Assembly: GCA_029706075.1 (NCBI GenBank)
Contig: JAINUG010000018.1
Coordinates: 2,255,001-2,319,000 of the forward strand
Length of the DNA: 64,000 nt
Source of the DNA: Aldrovandia affinis
Taxonomy: Eukaryota > Chordata > Actinopteri > Notacanthiformes > Halosauridae
Direction: 5' to 3'
The position numbers and the translations under genes are program-made. The notes beneath the pieces are model-generated. The model was given only the letters and a program-made list of their open reading frames with translations, made no database searches and was not told where the DNA came from. Below, in pieces: positions 23,243 to 35,028 of the stretch. Position 1 is the first letter of the stretch, and every line of letters starts with the position of its first letter.

Positions 23243-24753
23243 GAATAAGTATCCAGTGTGGTGGGATCCCTCAGTCTAACTGGCCCTGGCTGGGGTCAGA
23301 TTCTCCCACATCATTCTTCTGTATTAACTGTGCTGCATAAGTGCAGGTAATGTACAAAATGAGCATACCTATCACCGTCTAAAATAACATGAACCTAGAG
23401 GTGTATGACTTTTTTGTAAAACTGTAGTAACCTGGGACTAATAGTTCCAATTATTCATGGAAAGCAGTAGAGGTCACTGCCATGTGCTTTACGCTGTGCA
23501 ACTTTAGAATTATTCTTCCCTGCCATCTAAATTGGAAGGCATGAGAAAATGGATTGAGACAACTGCCCCACTCTATGAGGTATAGGTTTGACTTTGAGCC
23601 GTCCTTTAATTGTAAAATCAATAAAATGTGAAGGGAGATGCAGATTTCACGAGATGACGTGGCCTCCCCCCATTTATTTTCTGGGGTTTGGATTTTAGAA
23701 ATAAATGTATAAAAACACAACAAATATACAACAAAAATATGTCATTATACTCAAAAATGACTGAAGTGTAAATTATGTAACATAGTAGATTACAGACAAA
23801 TGCCCAAAGTAGCACATCATAATCAGAGTAGGGAATGAGGCCCATTTTATATACAGTTGGTTAGCAAAGGAAAATATTAATTTTGTAATACAAGACATAG
23901 CATTCTGGTGCAATACCAGCCATGTTAGGTCATCAAAAAATGTTGATAACTCATACTGTGCTCATCATCTCTTTCTTTACTCTTTATTTATATTTGCTCC
24001 TTTTTCTCAGACAAAAGCAGTTGTGAGATTCACCTTTAACTTGCTTTCTTTCTCTTCAGTCATATATTGAAGAGGCTCGCCTCAATTACTTAACATTAAA
24101 AATACTTTTGAATAGTTGCTTGTACTTATTGTATTTGTACTGTATAACAATAATTAAGTCAGGGGACTGGTTATTGAATTAATCATGTTATGGAAACTTG
24201 GACAACATTACAAAGGACTACTCATAATCAGTAAGCACTATTGGTTATTAACTTAAACTAAGGATTGTAGCTGCAAACTGAGTGTAGCCTGTTATAAAAA
24301 AAGGCTACCAAAATATAAATGAGTAAAGTATTCAAATTCCTTTCATTTTTGCATTTTCACATCACGTTCGAAGGTACAAATTCAAAGCTACCGTAATTTC
24401 GAGTTAATTTAGGTGATAGCTGGACTCTCCAAACTATGCTACTGAAGAGAAAAACTCACAATTGCATGGAATTTTTAGTCAAGTTTAAGGACAAATGTCG
24501 ATTGAATACAGGCTAGTGAATATTCAGGTCATGCTCTAATCAGGAAGTATACTGTGACAACCCCCTCCCCTAAAAAAAGCCCCCATAAGCCCTCCACAAT
24601 CACAAGCTATATTACTTTCTAATGTTTTAAGATGAGCTTTTCCCTACTATTGTAGAAAATTGTAGTATCTTATTCACATATCCTATATCAGTAAGCACTA
24701 ATTCCCTGACTACAAGTCTGGTCTAGTGGGCAGCTGAACGATCATTAAAAAAA
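23243..24753. other. AT-rich DNA without recognised genes
   Basis: No mobile element, RNA gene or exon was recognised in these 1.5 kb. Confidence 0.5.
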
Positions 24754-24803
24754 ATGTGAAGCAATTCATATTTTTTTGCAGTTATTACATATACTATATC
24801 TAG
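24754..24803. repeat. left copy of a 50-bp direct repeat bracketing the Tx1 LINE
   Basis: The segment begins ATGTGAAGCAATTCATAT and ends CATATACTATATCTAG. It matches 29229-29278 at 49 of 50 positions (one G/A difference after the T run). The enclosed 4.4 kb holds the LINE and its nested insertions. Confidence 0.9.
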
Positions 24804-25049
24804 TGTGGCAGGAACAGGGGTGTGGGGTTTTGACACAGATATGATCAATAAAAAAACTTCACATACAACGGAGAAATTCAAAACAAATTCGGGGTCTCTC
24901 TCGTGCCTGCTTTGAGTGGCAAGATGCGAAGGTGCGGTGTGAGTAAGAGCTGTGAGTTAGTTAGTTTCCTTCCTTTATATATATTTTTTAGCTTTTTTGT
25001 GCATAGTGTGGCAAATAGCTTCTGTTTCTTGTGTATCTCTGGTTGAATC

Positions 25050-25380
25050 TAAGGTAGACCCAGCCGAGGTGGAGTCCACACACGAGTCAGAGGATGAGGA
25101 GTATGACGATACAACTGATCTTTACCATAACACAGATGGGGATCACGGGAGAGGTAGCAGGTTTTACTAAATTCAACAGTTGATTGATTTTTTAGATGAG
25201 ACTAAATGGACGGACAACTTTGATGTGACGTCCTTTTTCCCTGAAGTGAAATTGATTTTAGGTTTGTGTGGCATGGCAATGAAGAAGGCTTCTCTAGCGG
25301 AGTTAGACTATCCAAAATGGTTTTATCTTGCGAAGTAGTGTGAGAGCTAAACTGCTAATGAAAAAGAAGACAAGGCTTAA
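25050..25380 (+). pseudogene. Tx1 LINE ORF1 C-terminal remnant
   Basis: The plus strand reads an acidic stretch (ESEDEEYDDT) followed by QLIDFLDETKWTDNFDVTSF and FPEVKLILGLCGMAMKK, then ends in stops. In Tx1-type LINEs the end of the nucleic-acid-binding ORF1 has a similar acidic linker and a FLDxT...FFPD block. The N-terminal part with zinc knuckles is not recognisable upstream. The assignment rests on motif order and on its position before ORF2. Confidence 0.55.
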
Positions 25381-25386
25381 TATGTA

Positions 25387-25530
25387 CACTAAAAACTTCT
25401 TTTTTTTTTTTACCTCTGGCAGTTTACCGCGTACCTTTGTACCATTTCAGGTTATTCACTGGACTTGAACTGCTTAAATTTCAGTAAAAACTGGAAAATG
25501 GGGGTGTCCTAAAACTTTTGACCGATAGTG
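25387..25530. mobile_element. small TIR element, copy 1 (left arm altered)
   Basis: The right half (from about 25439: ACCATTTCAGGTTATTCACT to ACCGATAGTG) is the same as the right half of the element at 39889-40017. Here the left arm has been replaced by a T-rich stretch, so the terminal inverted repeat is lost. It sits between the ORF1 and ORF2 remnants of the LINE. Confidence 0.7.
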
Positions 25531-25589
25531 TGAATGTGCGTGAAACAGCTTTGTACTTCGTCGGCATTGTTTGTTTTTATTATTGCACA

Positions 25590-28500
25590 TGGCTTCCTAT
25601 TGTATTGGGTCTCTCAATATAGATGGCTGTCATGATGCTGGGTCTATGCTGTTTGACTTTGCTCATTTAAAGAAAGCCAATGTGTTGTTTCTCCAAAAGA
25701 CACACACGGATGTACACAATCAAGTGTACTGACACAGTGAATGGAAGGGAGAGGTTTTTTTATGCCATGGTTGTGAGTGTGGGGCAGTAATCATTTTTGA
25801 TCTGATTGTCAGTCAAATCGCATTGTTCATGTAATTCCCAGCTGGCTAATGAGAGTTGATGCCACTTTGAATGCGCACAGTTTCTCATATTTTTATGTGT
25901 ATACGCCACATGAGGGGCAAGACGGGTGTCATTTTTTTGAAGCGCCATCCCATGCCTTGCATGGCTTCCCACATGAGAATGTTATGGTAATTTCTGCCAA
26001 TTTTAATTGCACCTTATCTCACATAATTGACAAGAATCATGCAGAGTCCCACACCCCCTCTGCTCAAGTCCTTAGATCAGTTATTAAAGAGTAGGAGCTC
26101 ATAGATATTTGGAGGGACACTTTCCCAGAGATTTGTCAATACACTTGGGTTAGAGCTAGTTCTAATATTTTCTCTGGGGCTAGACTGGACAGGTTTCATG
26201 TTAGGAGCTTTTTCTACCGCTTTTCTATTATTCCTACTTTTCTTTAAGATCATCATTACATTTCAATTTCTGTCTCTTCAACACTGAGCAGGGATGGGTC
26301 CTGATGGCAGGGAGACTACAGATCAGTGGGAAATCCATTCCTGCACAGTTTCCTTTTATGAGGACCTATATCAGGCTGAGCAGTGTAATGAGACAGTGGC
26401 TGCAAAGCTGCTCCATGACCTACCACAACTGTCTGAGATGGAGGTGCATGGCCTCGACCTGTCCCTGTCCTTTGAGGAGCTGATGGTGGCGGGCCAGCCA
26501 GGCAGGGCTCCAGGCCTGGACGAGCTGACTGCAGCTTTTTATGGGCTGTAGCCTCTCATCGGGCCTGACTTGCATGCGGTCATCCTACAATGTGTGAGGC
26601 AAGGGGTGTTACCCCTCAGCTGTCGGAGGGCTGTCCTGACACTCCTGCCCAAGAAAGGCGATCTGGGATGTTTGAAAAACTGGAGCCCTGTGTTGCTACT
26701 TTGTGTGGATTATAAGATTATCTCCAAGGCCCTGGCTAACAGATTATGGTATTGTCTGGCCTCCATTGTACAGAAGGATCGAACATTCTATATCCATTGT
26801 TGATAACTTATTCCTAATGAGGGACATTTTAACTACTGCCTCCACTGCAAACTTGGATGTGGGGTTCCTCTTTCTCGCATATAAGGCTCCTTTACCCTGA
26901 TGTGTTCAGTATGCTAAAGTTTAAGAATGTTACCCTTCTCTGTCTCCCGAGGGATCAGGCAGGGTTGTGTGCTCTCGGGGCTGTTATATTCCATTGCAGT
27001 GGAGTCTTTTCTGGCTTCACTTAGGAGTCAGCTGCGCACGGTTTCAGCACCCAGGATACAAGGGACATCGCCAGTCAGTGTCAGTGCATATTCTGCGGTG
27101 GTCTGATTGCAGTAAGATGTCCAATGAGTATTGAATACCAGAACCTGTTCAGTAGGGCAGCTTCTGCCCAGGTTAACTTTCTGCTGGGGGGATAGCTTGA
27201 CAGGGGTCTCCCCACTTACCCCATCAACTTTTTTGGAACAGGACTGGGTTCAAGGTCCTAGGGATTTTCTTTGGGGCTGACCTCTTTATGAGGATGAATT
27301 GGGAAGATAAGGTGCTGGGACATCTGCAGCGTTGCAGGTGGTTCCTTCCACAACTTTCCTACAGGGGGAAGGCCCTGGTGATAAATAATCTTGCTGCATC
27401 TATGTTGTGGAACAAGGTTCCTGTGCCCCATCCACATGTTCAACTCCTCCACAGCATCCAGAAGGTGTGGATTGTAGATTCTTCCTGGATTGGTCATCAA
27501 TAGCTGCCACTGGGTACTCTCTAACTGCCTGTGGCTGAGGGCGGGCAGGGTATCATACATGTCCACAATATGTGGATGGCTACCTTCAGGCTGCGGGCTG
27601 ATCAGAGACTACTCAACTCCCCGGGGAAAACTGCCTCCCTTTGCCCTCTCAGTATTGGGCAACATAGGGCATGTTGGACTGGATAGACAGCTTTTTATAT
27701 TGGACTTTGTTTATGTACGTCAATTGAAATGTCCATGTTTTTAAATGTCTATGTTTGATGTGAAGAGCCGCAGTTCTTCAAATTGTTCGTCCCATGCCAG
27801 GTGGCACTGTCCTGGAACATTGCGTCTTCGTTGATTAGGGAGGGCATGACCAAGTTGATTCCCTTATGGAGCCCTTTTACATTTTACATTTACATTTTAA
27901 GCATTTAGCAGACGCTCTTATCCAGAGCGACTTACAAGATGTGCATTAATACATGATAGGAACAATCATAGTTTAGCGCACGATATCAGTGCAGTAATAC
28001 AGCAATAGACATCATTGCAGGCATCTGCATACCATACCTGTAACACTGGGAAGGAAAAGGTTAGCGTTTTAGTTTTTTTTGGAGTATAGTGTTGAACTTT
28101 GAACAATACTTGAATAAGTACTTTTAGTGGGGACTGGCGGCCTGTAGGGGAACTTGTTGCATATGTTGGCATATGTTCTGTAAGGACAGTAGCGGCAATG
28201 TTAGAGGGATGGAATAACTGTCCCCCGAGATCATGTAGGGCCTATTTGACCCGCCGGGCCTTTCCCAGAATTGGAGCTGATGACAGCGGCTTGCTGGGTG
28301 GAGGTGCTGCTCTCAGTCTGGGGTCTGGTTAGCCTTGCTTTCTCCGCGATGGACAAACTGATTCTATATCAAATGTGTGTTAAGGCGCTGGTTGCGGACC
28401 AGCTCCAGGGTTGACCGGACACCAAATGGAGAGAGCTCTTATTTGGCCCTGTGGAGGTTCTCACCCTGCTGGAGGCTATTGTACAAGCCAGCACTCTCCA

Positions 28501-28930
28501 GGCAGTCTGGCGACTTGCAGTGGCACATTTTGCAATGTGCAGTAGCCACTAACTAGTTTGTGGCCAGGTGTAACAGGGAGGTGGCATGGAACTGCCCTTT
28601 TTATGATGAACTGGACACTGTGTTTCATGCATACTGTCACTGTGTGAGGCTGACACAGTTGTTTAAGTTACTTGGTGTTGTGCTGAGGAAATTGGGTTTT
28701 GTCTTCTCATGTGAACTGTTTATTTTTGGTTGTGTATATGGTAAGGAGCACCGTGCCGGCTGTACACTCCTTAATTTTCTGTGTGGCCAGGCCAAACTGG
28801 ACATTTATCATTTGCCAAGCGGCCATGATGTTGATGTAGTGAATGTCTTTAAGACCACCGTTAGTGCTAACTTTTTTGGACCACCGACAATATTGTGGGG
28901 TTTGAGGGGAGGTTGGTGGTAAACGGGGCC
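25590..28930 (+). pseudogene. Tx1 LINE ORF2: endonuclease start, RT and C-terminal region
   Basis: Starts near 25590 with SLNIDGCHDAGSMLFDFAHL, the first endonuclease strand. Many stops follow. RT blocks appear at 26294-26803: EVHGLDLSLSFEELMVAGQP, GRAPGLDELTAAFYGL, CRRAVLTLLPKKGDLGCLKN and LCVDYKIISKALANRL. At 27288-27490 comes LPQLSYRGKALVINNLAASM. After the L2 insertion, 28560-28922 encodes the C-terminal block CPFYDELDTVFHAYCHCVRL followed by LLNFLCGQAKLDIYHLP. RPVSLL is changed to SPVLLL, and the catalytic FADD-type box was not found. The gene is dead. Confidence 0.82.
27877..28180 (-). mobile_element. L2 LINE 3' end in antisense orientation
   Basis: On the minus strand this ends in GTAAGTCGCTCTGGATAAGA plus GCGTCTGCTAAATGC and AAATGTAAA repeats. 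Before the tail it matches the 3' UTR of the L2 at 43970-44180, with CTTCCCAGTGTTACAGGTA and ATGTCTATTGCTGTATTACT-like stretches in the same order. It is a 5'-truncated L2 insertion of about 300 bp inside ORF2 of the Tx1 LINE. Confidence 0.82.
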
Positions 28931-29228
28931 CTTTGTACAGTGAATGAGAATGCGTAGCTTTCTGTTGGTAGATTATCTCTCTCTCTCCCACATACTTCCC
29001 TTACGATGCTTTGCCCCAAACAGCTGCAGAATGTCTGACAAATGTTTCCAAGATGCGCATGACCTGTCAACAAGCAGAACAGGAGATTGGGCACCACAGT
29101 ATTGTATTTAAATTGAATATGTGAATCTCACTGAACATTAGTGACATAAATGATACTCATATCAAACTAATCCTAAATATGAAAAAAGTATTTTTCTTAT
29201 CTTCACCATCATTATAATAATTCAAGAG

Positions 29229-29278
29229 ATGTGAAGCAATTCATATTTTTTTACAGTTATTACATATACTATATCTAG
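29229..29278. repeat. right copy of the 50-bp direct repeat
   Basis: This is the partner of 24754-24803. It begins ATGTGAAGCAATTCATAT and ends CATATACTATATCTAG. After it the sequences diverge (ATACTGAC here, TGTGGCAG on the left), so the repeat boundary is sharp. Confidence 0.9.
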
Positions 29279-32200
29279 ATACTGACAAAAATGTGCAGCT
29301 TCATTTCTGTAAAGAGTTTCTGTTCATTATTACAAGAGCACAGTAAACTATGCCTTTGAACAGCGTCCTGTTGGAAACTCAATTTATTGTAATTATTATA
29401 TTGGTATTGTAGTGATTGTCTGTCCAAGGTCATTATTGTTTGTATTCCTGCTTCACTTTAATGGCAATTAACCAATGCGAGCAACCCATATTAGGTAAAA
29501 AATTATGACGATTAGGTAAAAAAGATGCAACTTTTTATAATTATGCAACACTAGGCAGTTGAATAAATGATTGAACAATCACTCAGTGCGGTATATAGAA
29601 ACGCCTTTCAATATATTGATGTGGTCTTCCTCAGAGAGTTGCTGTAAATGCTACTGTACATAAACAATATTTTCTAAATATCTTATATCACAAATATTAG
29701 AAACAAAATTGGGAAACAACTACATTATTGAATTGCTTTATCTCTAAAATGTTTAATTCATCAAGTCTAATTATATTCATTAATGTACACTTTTTATTCA
29801 TTTCAATAAATCAGCACGGTTGAAACATTGGAGACAGGCAAACATTCTTTGCTCTTTAAAAACAGCTCCTGCCTCGTGTCCAGGCACCTCAGGCTTCAGA
29901 CCACACTTTTTCATGTTTTCTGGATTTTCAGTCCGGAAAGACGGATCCTTACGAGGCTGAGGTTGCTTTGATTGACTCTGGATTAAACTTAAATCTTGTC
30001 AGGTACAAATTTTAGTTGCCCTAATTTAAGATAAATCTGTTAGATTGAATCCTGGTCATTGTTTTAATTAAATGCAAAAGATGGCCTTTGTCAGCGTCTT
30101 TGAGGGGTTGTGTCTGAAATAATCATAAATAGCAGCGTGCAGGGGTCTCTAGAGGGGTGCAACCTCATTGCACACCAGCGACTTCTCTGGATGGGCAGCA
30201 GTGATATTCCTGTGACAAATATTAACATATTTTTTAACATGTAAAAATAGTGAACATTATTTACTTATTTATAAAGCACATTTACACAAGATAAAACAGT
30301 GACAGGTTTCTATGAATTGTCTATTCACATGTTTGGATTTACATATTTTAATGACACAAAAAGTGTCTTTGCATGCTGGGCACAGCTATGGCATTCCTCC
30401 CCTGTATGACCAAAACTTCAATACCCCAAGTCAGAAGTGCTGGAACTTTTCATTAACATATATATTAAATTTTCATTTGCCTCTCATGGTTTCTCCTTGA
30501 AAGAGCCACGCTGAGCTCTGTGGCACACTCTGAATATGCGTTTGGTCTCCCGGGCCATCCATAACCATTTTCCCCCCTTTCTGTATAAGGGCTGAGACAG
30601 GGACTGCTTTAGTATGGAGAGGGCACGCCAGGCGAAAAGACTCTATTTCATGAGGACCAGTGCTATGAGCATTATTGAGAGTATATCAGGCACGGCGGTC
30701 CATGTGTGCCGTCATTTACGTGCACTGCAAGGCAACGTCTGGGCGGCGATGCATAGCTCCCGCTAAATGAACATACACTTCACAAAAGACAAGAATAAAT
30801 ATTTCCTTGCTTCTTTCCCTTATTGTATATGGAGGGGGCACTTGCTTAGCGACAGCGCACAGAATATCCTGTAAGATGGCTCAATCGCTCAACATGTGCT
30901 GTCGTATCCTGCTATCGCGAAACAGGATTTATTTAGTCTGGTGCAGCGAATGCCGTCTCTCATTTCACCTCCCGCCAACGTTTTTCTGTTGTGCAACATA
31001 AGAGCTCGTCTGCTTGGATTGTGTCTAATGTCCCCTTCTCAGCAATTCTTTAGATTTTTAGCTATGACATGGCAGTGATAAACTAATTACTTCTAAGAAG
31101 ACGAGCTGCAGCGGGACTTTGAAGTGACTGTGGGTGATCCCGCCTGTCACCTCACGAGTTCAAGGACTGAGAGGATCGAAAATTGGAGGCATTCGCTTAG
31201 TGATTGAATCTTTTTTTTGGTTGGCTTATGCACAAATTGCCAATCTTGACCCTGTGACCCCGACAGCTAGCTATCTGTTTGTGTTGCCATGACGAATGAA
31301 AGACCTGCTGCTCCTAATGAACTGGATGCCAGTTGTCTCCATATTTCAAATTTGCAGAGTAAAACAATTTGATCTGTGCTTTTGTATGTGTCTCTTTGTT
31401 CCATTTTCAGATGTCAGGTAATGGTAAGGCCTAGGAGGTAAAACACAGTTAATCAGCCACTTTAATTTGAGAGGTTTTGTATGGCTTTTCAATAGAGGAA
31501 TCATATTGAGTCTTCTCATGCTCTTTGAATTCAAATTGATGTCTGATTCAGTGATAGACTGATAGTGTGATAAGTGTGATTAATTCAATTCTGATTCTAA
31601 ATTCAAGTACTGAGCTGTCTATGAAAAAAGCAGGAGGACAGGGGAAGTGTATACTGTAAGTGATCATATAATTTGATTCTCCTTTTGTTTGATAATCTCA
31701 ACACCATAAATTGCAATATACTTTCAGTATTTTTTCTAAGAAATTGCAAATGTCTGGAAAGCTCAAAATGACACTTTCAGCTAAAGTAACTAAATTAATG
31801 ACCTTTTCGATATGCTCTGTTTTACTGACAGAAATTATTTCACTTATTTATAAAGCAATGATGTAGTTTGGTATAATTGAGTCGTGCAGTTTTATTCCAC
31901 AGCATATAGAGAGTGTATGTGAGATGGATATCTGTCAGACTATCTGAATTGTCTATATCAAGTTTCCAAGTCCATATTTTGTCTTTACTGCTTGGTATAA
32001 TGTTACAGTGGTCCTTTCAGGTTGCTACAGCCATAACATTAATTTATGTTTCTCTCTTTCTTACCACTGGCATATCTCATTACACAACAGGGGGAAATAT
32101 TTTGGCCTTGCTTCTTGAAGTGTGTATTCAATACTTTTAAATTGTTCTACCCTGTGTTGCTTCGAGCCCACATACTGACAGCGTGATTTAGCATCATCTG

Positions 32201-33357
32201 CGTGGCTTGAATAGCCTCCTGTCCTGTAATATCTCCAACAGAAACAGGGACTCAAATTCGCTAACATGTAAAAGGTGGAGCCATCACAGATATTGACTCA
32301 GAGATCCAAGAACCTCGTCAAATTGCCAAGAGTGAAAGACCAACATTAAAAAGGCAATTTACGGTGCACATAACTTATTGTAGCATGCAGAGAGGACTTT
32401 TGTGGGAATGTAATATAAAGAAGAGCCAGGGCCATAAACGGGGGTTATAAACGCAACAAGAGAGCTCTTTTGCTTTACTGAGACAATGCCGTGCAGCAAG
32501 AAATGTATTTGTTATCTGTTATTTTATTTTTTTATATGTTTGTGAGCAGTTAAAGGAAGTATGTGGACACATTGAAAATGAAAATTTTTCAAATGTGATC
32601 CCAAACACCACAATTCCCCCCCTACTTTTCATCTCTACATTGAAAATAATGAGTTTTGTTTAAAAGTAGCATCCTTTTTCTGGGTTACTCCAGGCATACC
32701 TTGAGTGAAATTAGATGAAAATGTGCCTTTGTGAAGGAAGAATTTTGATTCTGGACTGAACTGTTCTTGAGTTACAGACCAAAATGTGAAATGGTGAAGA
32801 TTGGACTAACCTTGTAGCAGAAGAAGGAAAACATTTGTTTTTGAAAAAATTCCAAATGGTGTAAAATCCAATATGGCAGAAAGATTTGCCTTGAGCCAAG
32901 AATTCAGGTGGGGACATATTTATTTTCCTAGGCTTCCTGGTTCAGGAGCTATGGGTAAGGGCATGTGTTTTTCACCACCTCTCCCAAGAAGCTGCAGTTC
33001 CTTTTTGATCCTCAAGGCATCAATGTAGGCACTCTATTTTCAGTAATTAGAGGCAATTACTCAAATGAACATGATAAATTATACAATTAAGTACCAATCT
33101 GAATGTTGGTGCAAGAGAGCAAGTTTACCGATTTGAAGTTGTTTCAGAGGGGATAAAACTAAACATGCAGGCTACAGCCAGATCAAAAAGACATCTGAGG
33201 AAAACTGAAAGAGTAGAACAATATCCACCTGGCACATTGCACACTAATAGCTGCAATTTTTATTTTATTTTGCACAACCTGCAATTATTAATTTGAAGTC
33301 ATTGAAAAACAAAAAACTAAAGATCACATTTGATAGGGGCAAGGGGACATCCACTGT

Positions 33358-33382
33358 AAAAAAAAAAAAAAAAAAAAAAAAA
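33358..33382 (+). repeat. poly(A) run
   Basis: There are 25 consecutive A. It may be the tail of an unrecognised retroposed sequence upstream, or slippage. Confidence 0.9.
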
Positions 33383-34732
33383 GACAGTCTGGAGAGAGAA
33401 ATTTACGATTTCTCCGCGCAAATATTCTTCTTGGGAAAATGGACACCCCTAAAATATGCACTTTTTTAAACAAGCATGTAGTGAATTGTGGGGAAACTGC
33501 TGGTCATTTGTGAAGGGAATATTTGTAGGACGCAAAAATACACAAAAGTTAAATAAAACATCTGGTTAGAAATCCGACCACATATCTGTTGTTACAGATG
33601 TATCGACAGATGTGAAAGACCATTATGTTCTACACATTTTGTATGTCTTACAAGAAGGAACCAGACATAACCAGCCACCAATACAACTGCCACCTGAGCC
33701 ATGCAAGACCTGTTGGGGTACATGGTATGCATCCTTGGCCTACCATGCCCGGTACTTGGACTTTTACTTACTTTACTTTATTTTACAGCAGCTTTGTAAA
33801 AGATGAGTTAGACATCTAACCTAATACAGCTGCGCTGACAGAAATTATGGCATTTCTAAAGGACAGAAAAGGTTTGAAGGAACAGCTGTCTCTTATTTGT
33901 AAACACAGCAAAAATCTGAACAACCTGATTAAATGGTTTGAGAGTTCAAAAATCGGAATTCACCAAACACATGCATACTGGTAAATGAATACTGAACATT
34001 TGCACAGCAAAAATGTATGAATAAACAAATAATGCACAAAAACATTCAGTCAACTCAACGCATACTTCAACCCCGAACAGTTAAAACAAAGACCAAGATT
34101 CATTCAACCAGCTCTTAAAATTCTCAGGGCCATGTGGCTTTCCGACCCACAACAAGTGAGCAGCCGGAGCATGGAGACCCTTCCCTTACAATCTATTCCC
34201 GGCTTTGAGGATGACTGTAAATCAGAGGTGATAGAATACATGCATCACACAAAGAAGTGGTGAGATGTCTGCATTTGAATTCTGGAACAGTCCTGAAATA
34301 AGACAATCACTTCCCAATCTGACATGACACAACACAAAAGTTTGTACACCTCTACGACAAGTCATGAAAGTGGTCTGACAATTATTAAATTCAACACCAA
34401 AATATAAATATTGTGCTCCCTTAACTACATTTTAAAAATCAAGGCATCCCTTGAATAACAATTTTGTTCTTTATATTTATATTTTGCCTATGCTTTCAAA
34501 AAAACTTTTTCATTTTGCTTTCAATTGTTTTTATAAGTTTATGCGGCTTAAAAATATCAGCTGATTTCAACATATCAGTTGCTTTGCTCCAGAACAGGCA
34601 TGATATGTCCTACAGAAGTATCAGCAAACATATTTTCTCAATTGAAAGCAGTAGCCTTCTTACAAATCAATCAGTATGATTACATGTGGGTGTGTGCAGC
34701 GCCAACTGCTGACTAGTCTACTACACTGCAAT

Positions 34733-34756
34733 ATTCAAAGATTCAAAGATTCAAAG
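34733..34756 (+). repeat. three tandem ATTCAAAG units
   Basis: An 8-bp unit is repeated exactly three times, then degrades (AATGATT). Confidence 0.9.
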
Positions 34757-35028
34757 AATGATTACCTCATTTGTAGTAATTGTATGAATACTTGAGATCG
34801 TAATGCATTGATTGCTTAACAAGTAGCTTCAGAAAGTCCTCTTGGTGTTGGAGGATGGAACTGCAAGTTCCTGAAAGAAGTGGTTAAAAATGCATGCCCT
34901 TAGTTATGGGCCAATACATAAAATTGCATGTTATAGCACCACCACCTGGCCATTTTGTTGCCTGAGTAGTGGGTAAGATGTGGAACCTATTTCCCTATTC
35001 GGTTGCTGTAGGCCTTACAGTTAATATA

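Larger units (their letters stand above)
24804..29228 (+). mobile_element. L1/Tx1-like LINE, degraded, with nested insertions
   Basis: A plus-strand LINE with an ORF1 remnant (25050-25380) followed by an ORF2 remnant (25590-28930). It is bracketed by the 50-bp direct repeat. The ORF2 motifs (KKGDLGCLKNW, DYKIISKALANRL, LPQLSYRGKALVINNLAASM) are typical of the Tx1 branch of the L1 clade. A small TIR element (25387-25530) and an antisense L2 3' end (27877-28180) interrupt it. No poly(A) precedes the right repeat. The bracket may be an unusually long target-site duplication. Confidence 0.8.
29279..35026. other. 5.7 kb without recognised genes or transposons
   Basis: This is the longest stretch in which I see no mobile element. 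Open frames are short and lack family features. It includes a 25-base poly(A) run at 33358-33382 and a three-unit ATTCAAAG repeat at 34733-34756. The poly(A) run has no LINE or SINE body attached that I can recognise. The mixed-composition parts near 30500-31150 could include regulatory DNA, but nothing in the sequence proves it. Confidence 0.5.

Noticed and set aside
33612-33819. Two overlapping 64-codon frames with Cys, His and Pro.
   Set aside because: They are short, in different frames of the same DNA, and match no family I know. Chance is sufficient.
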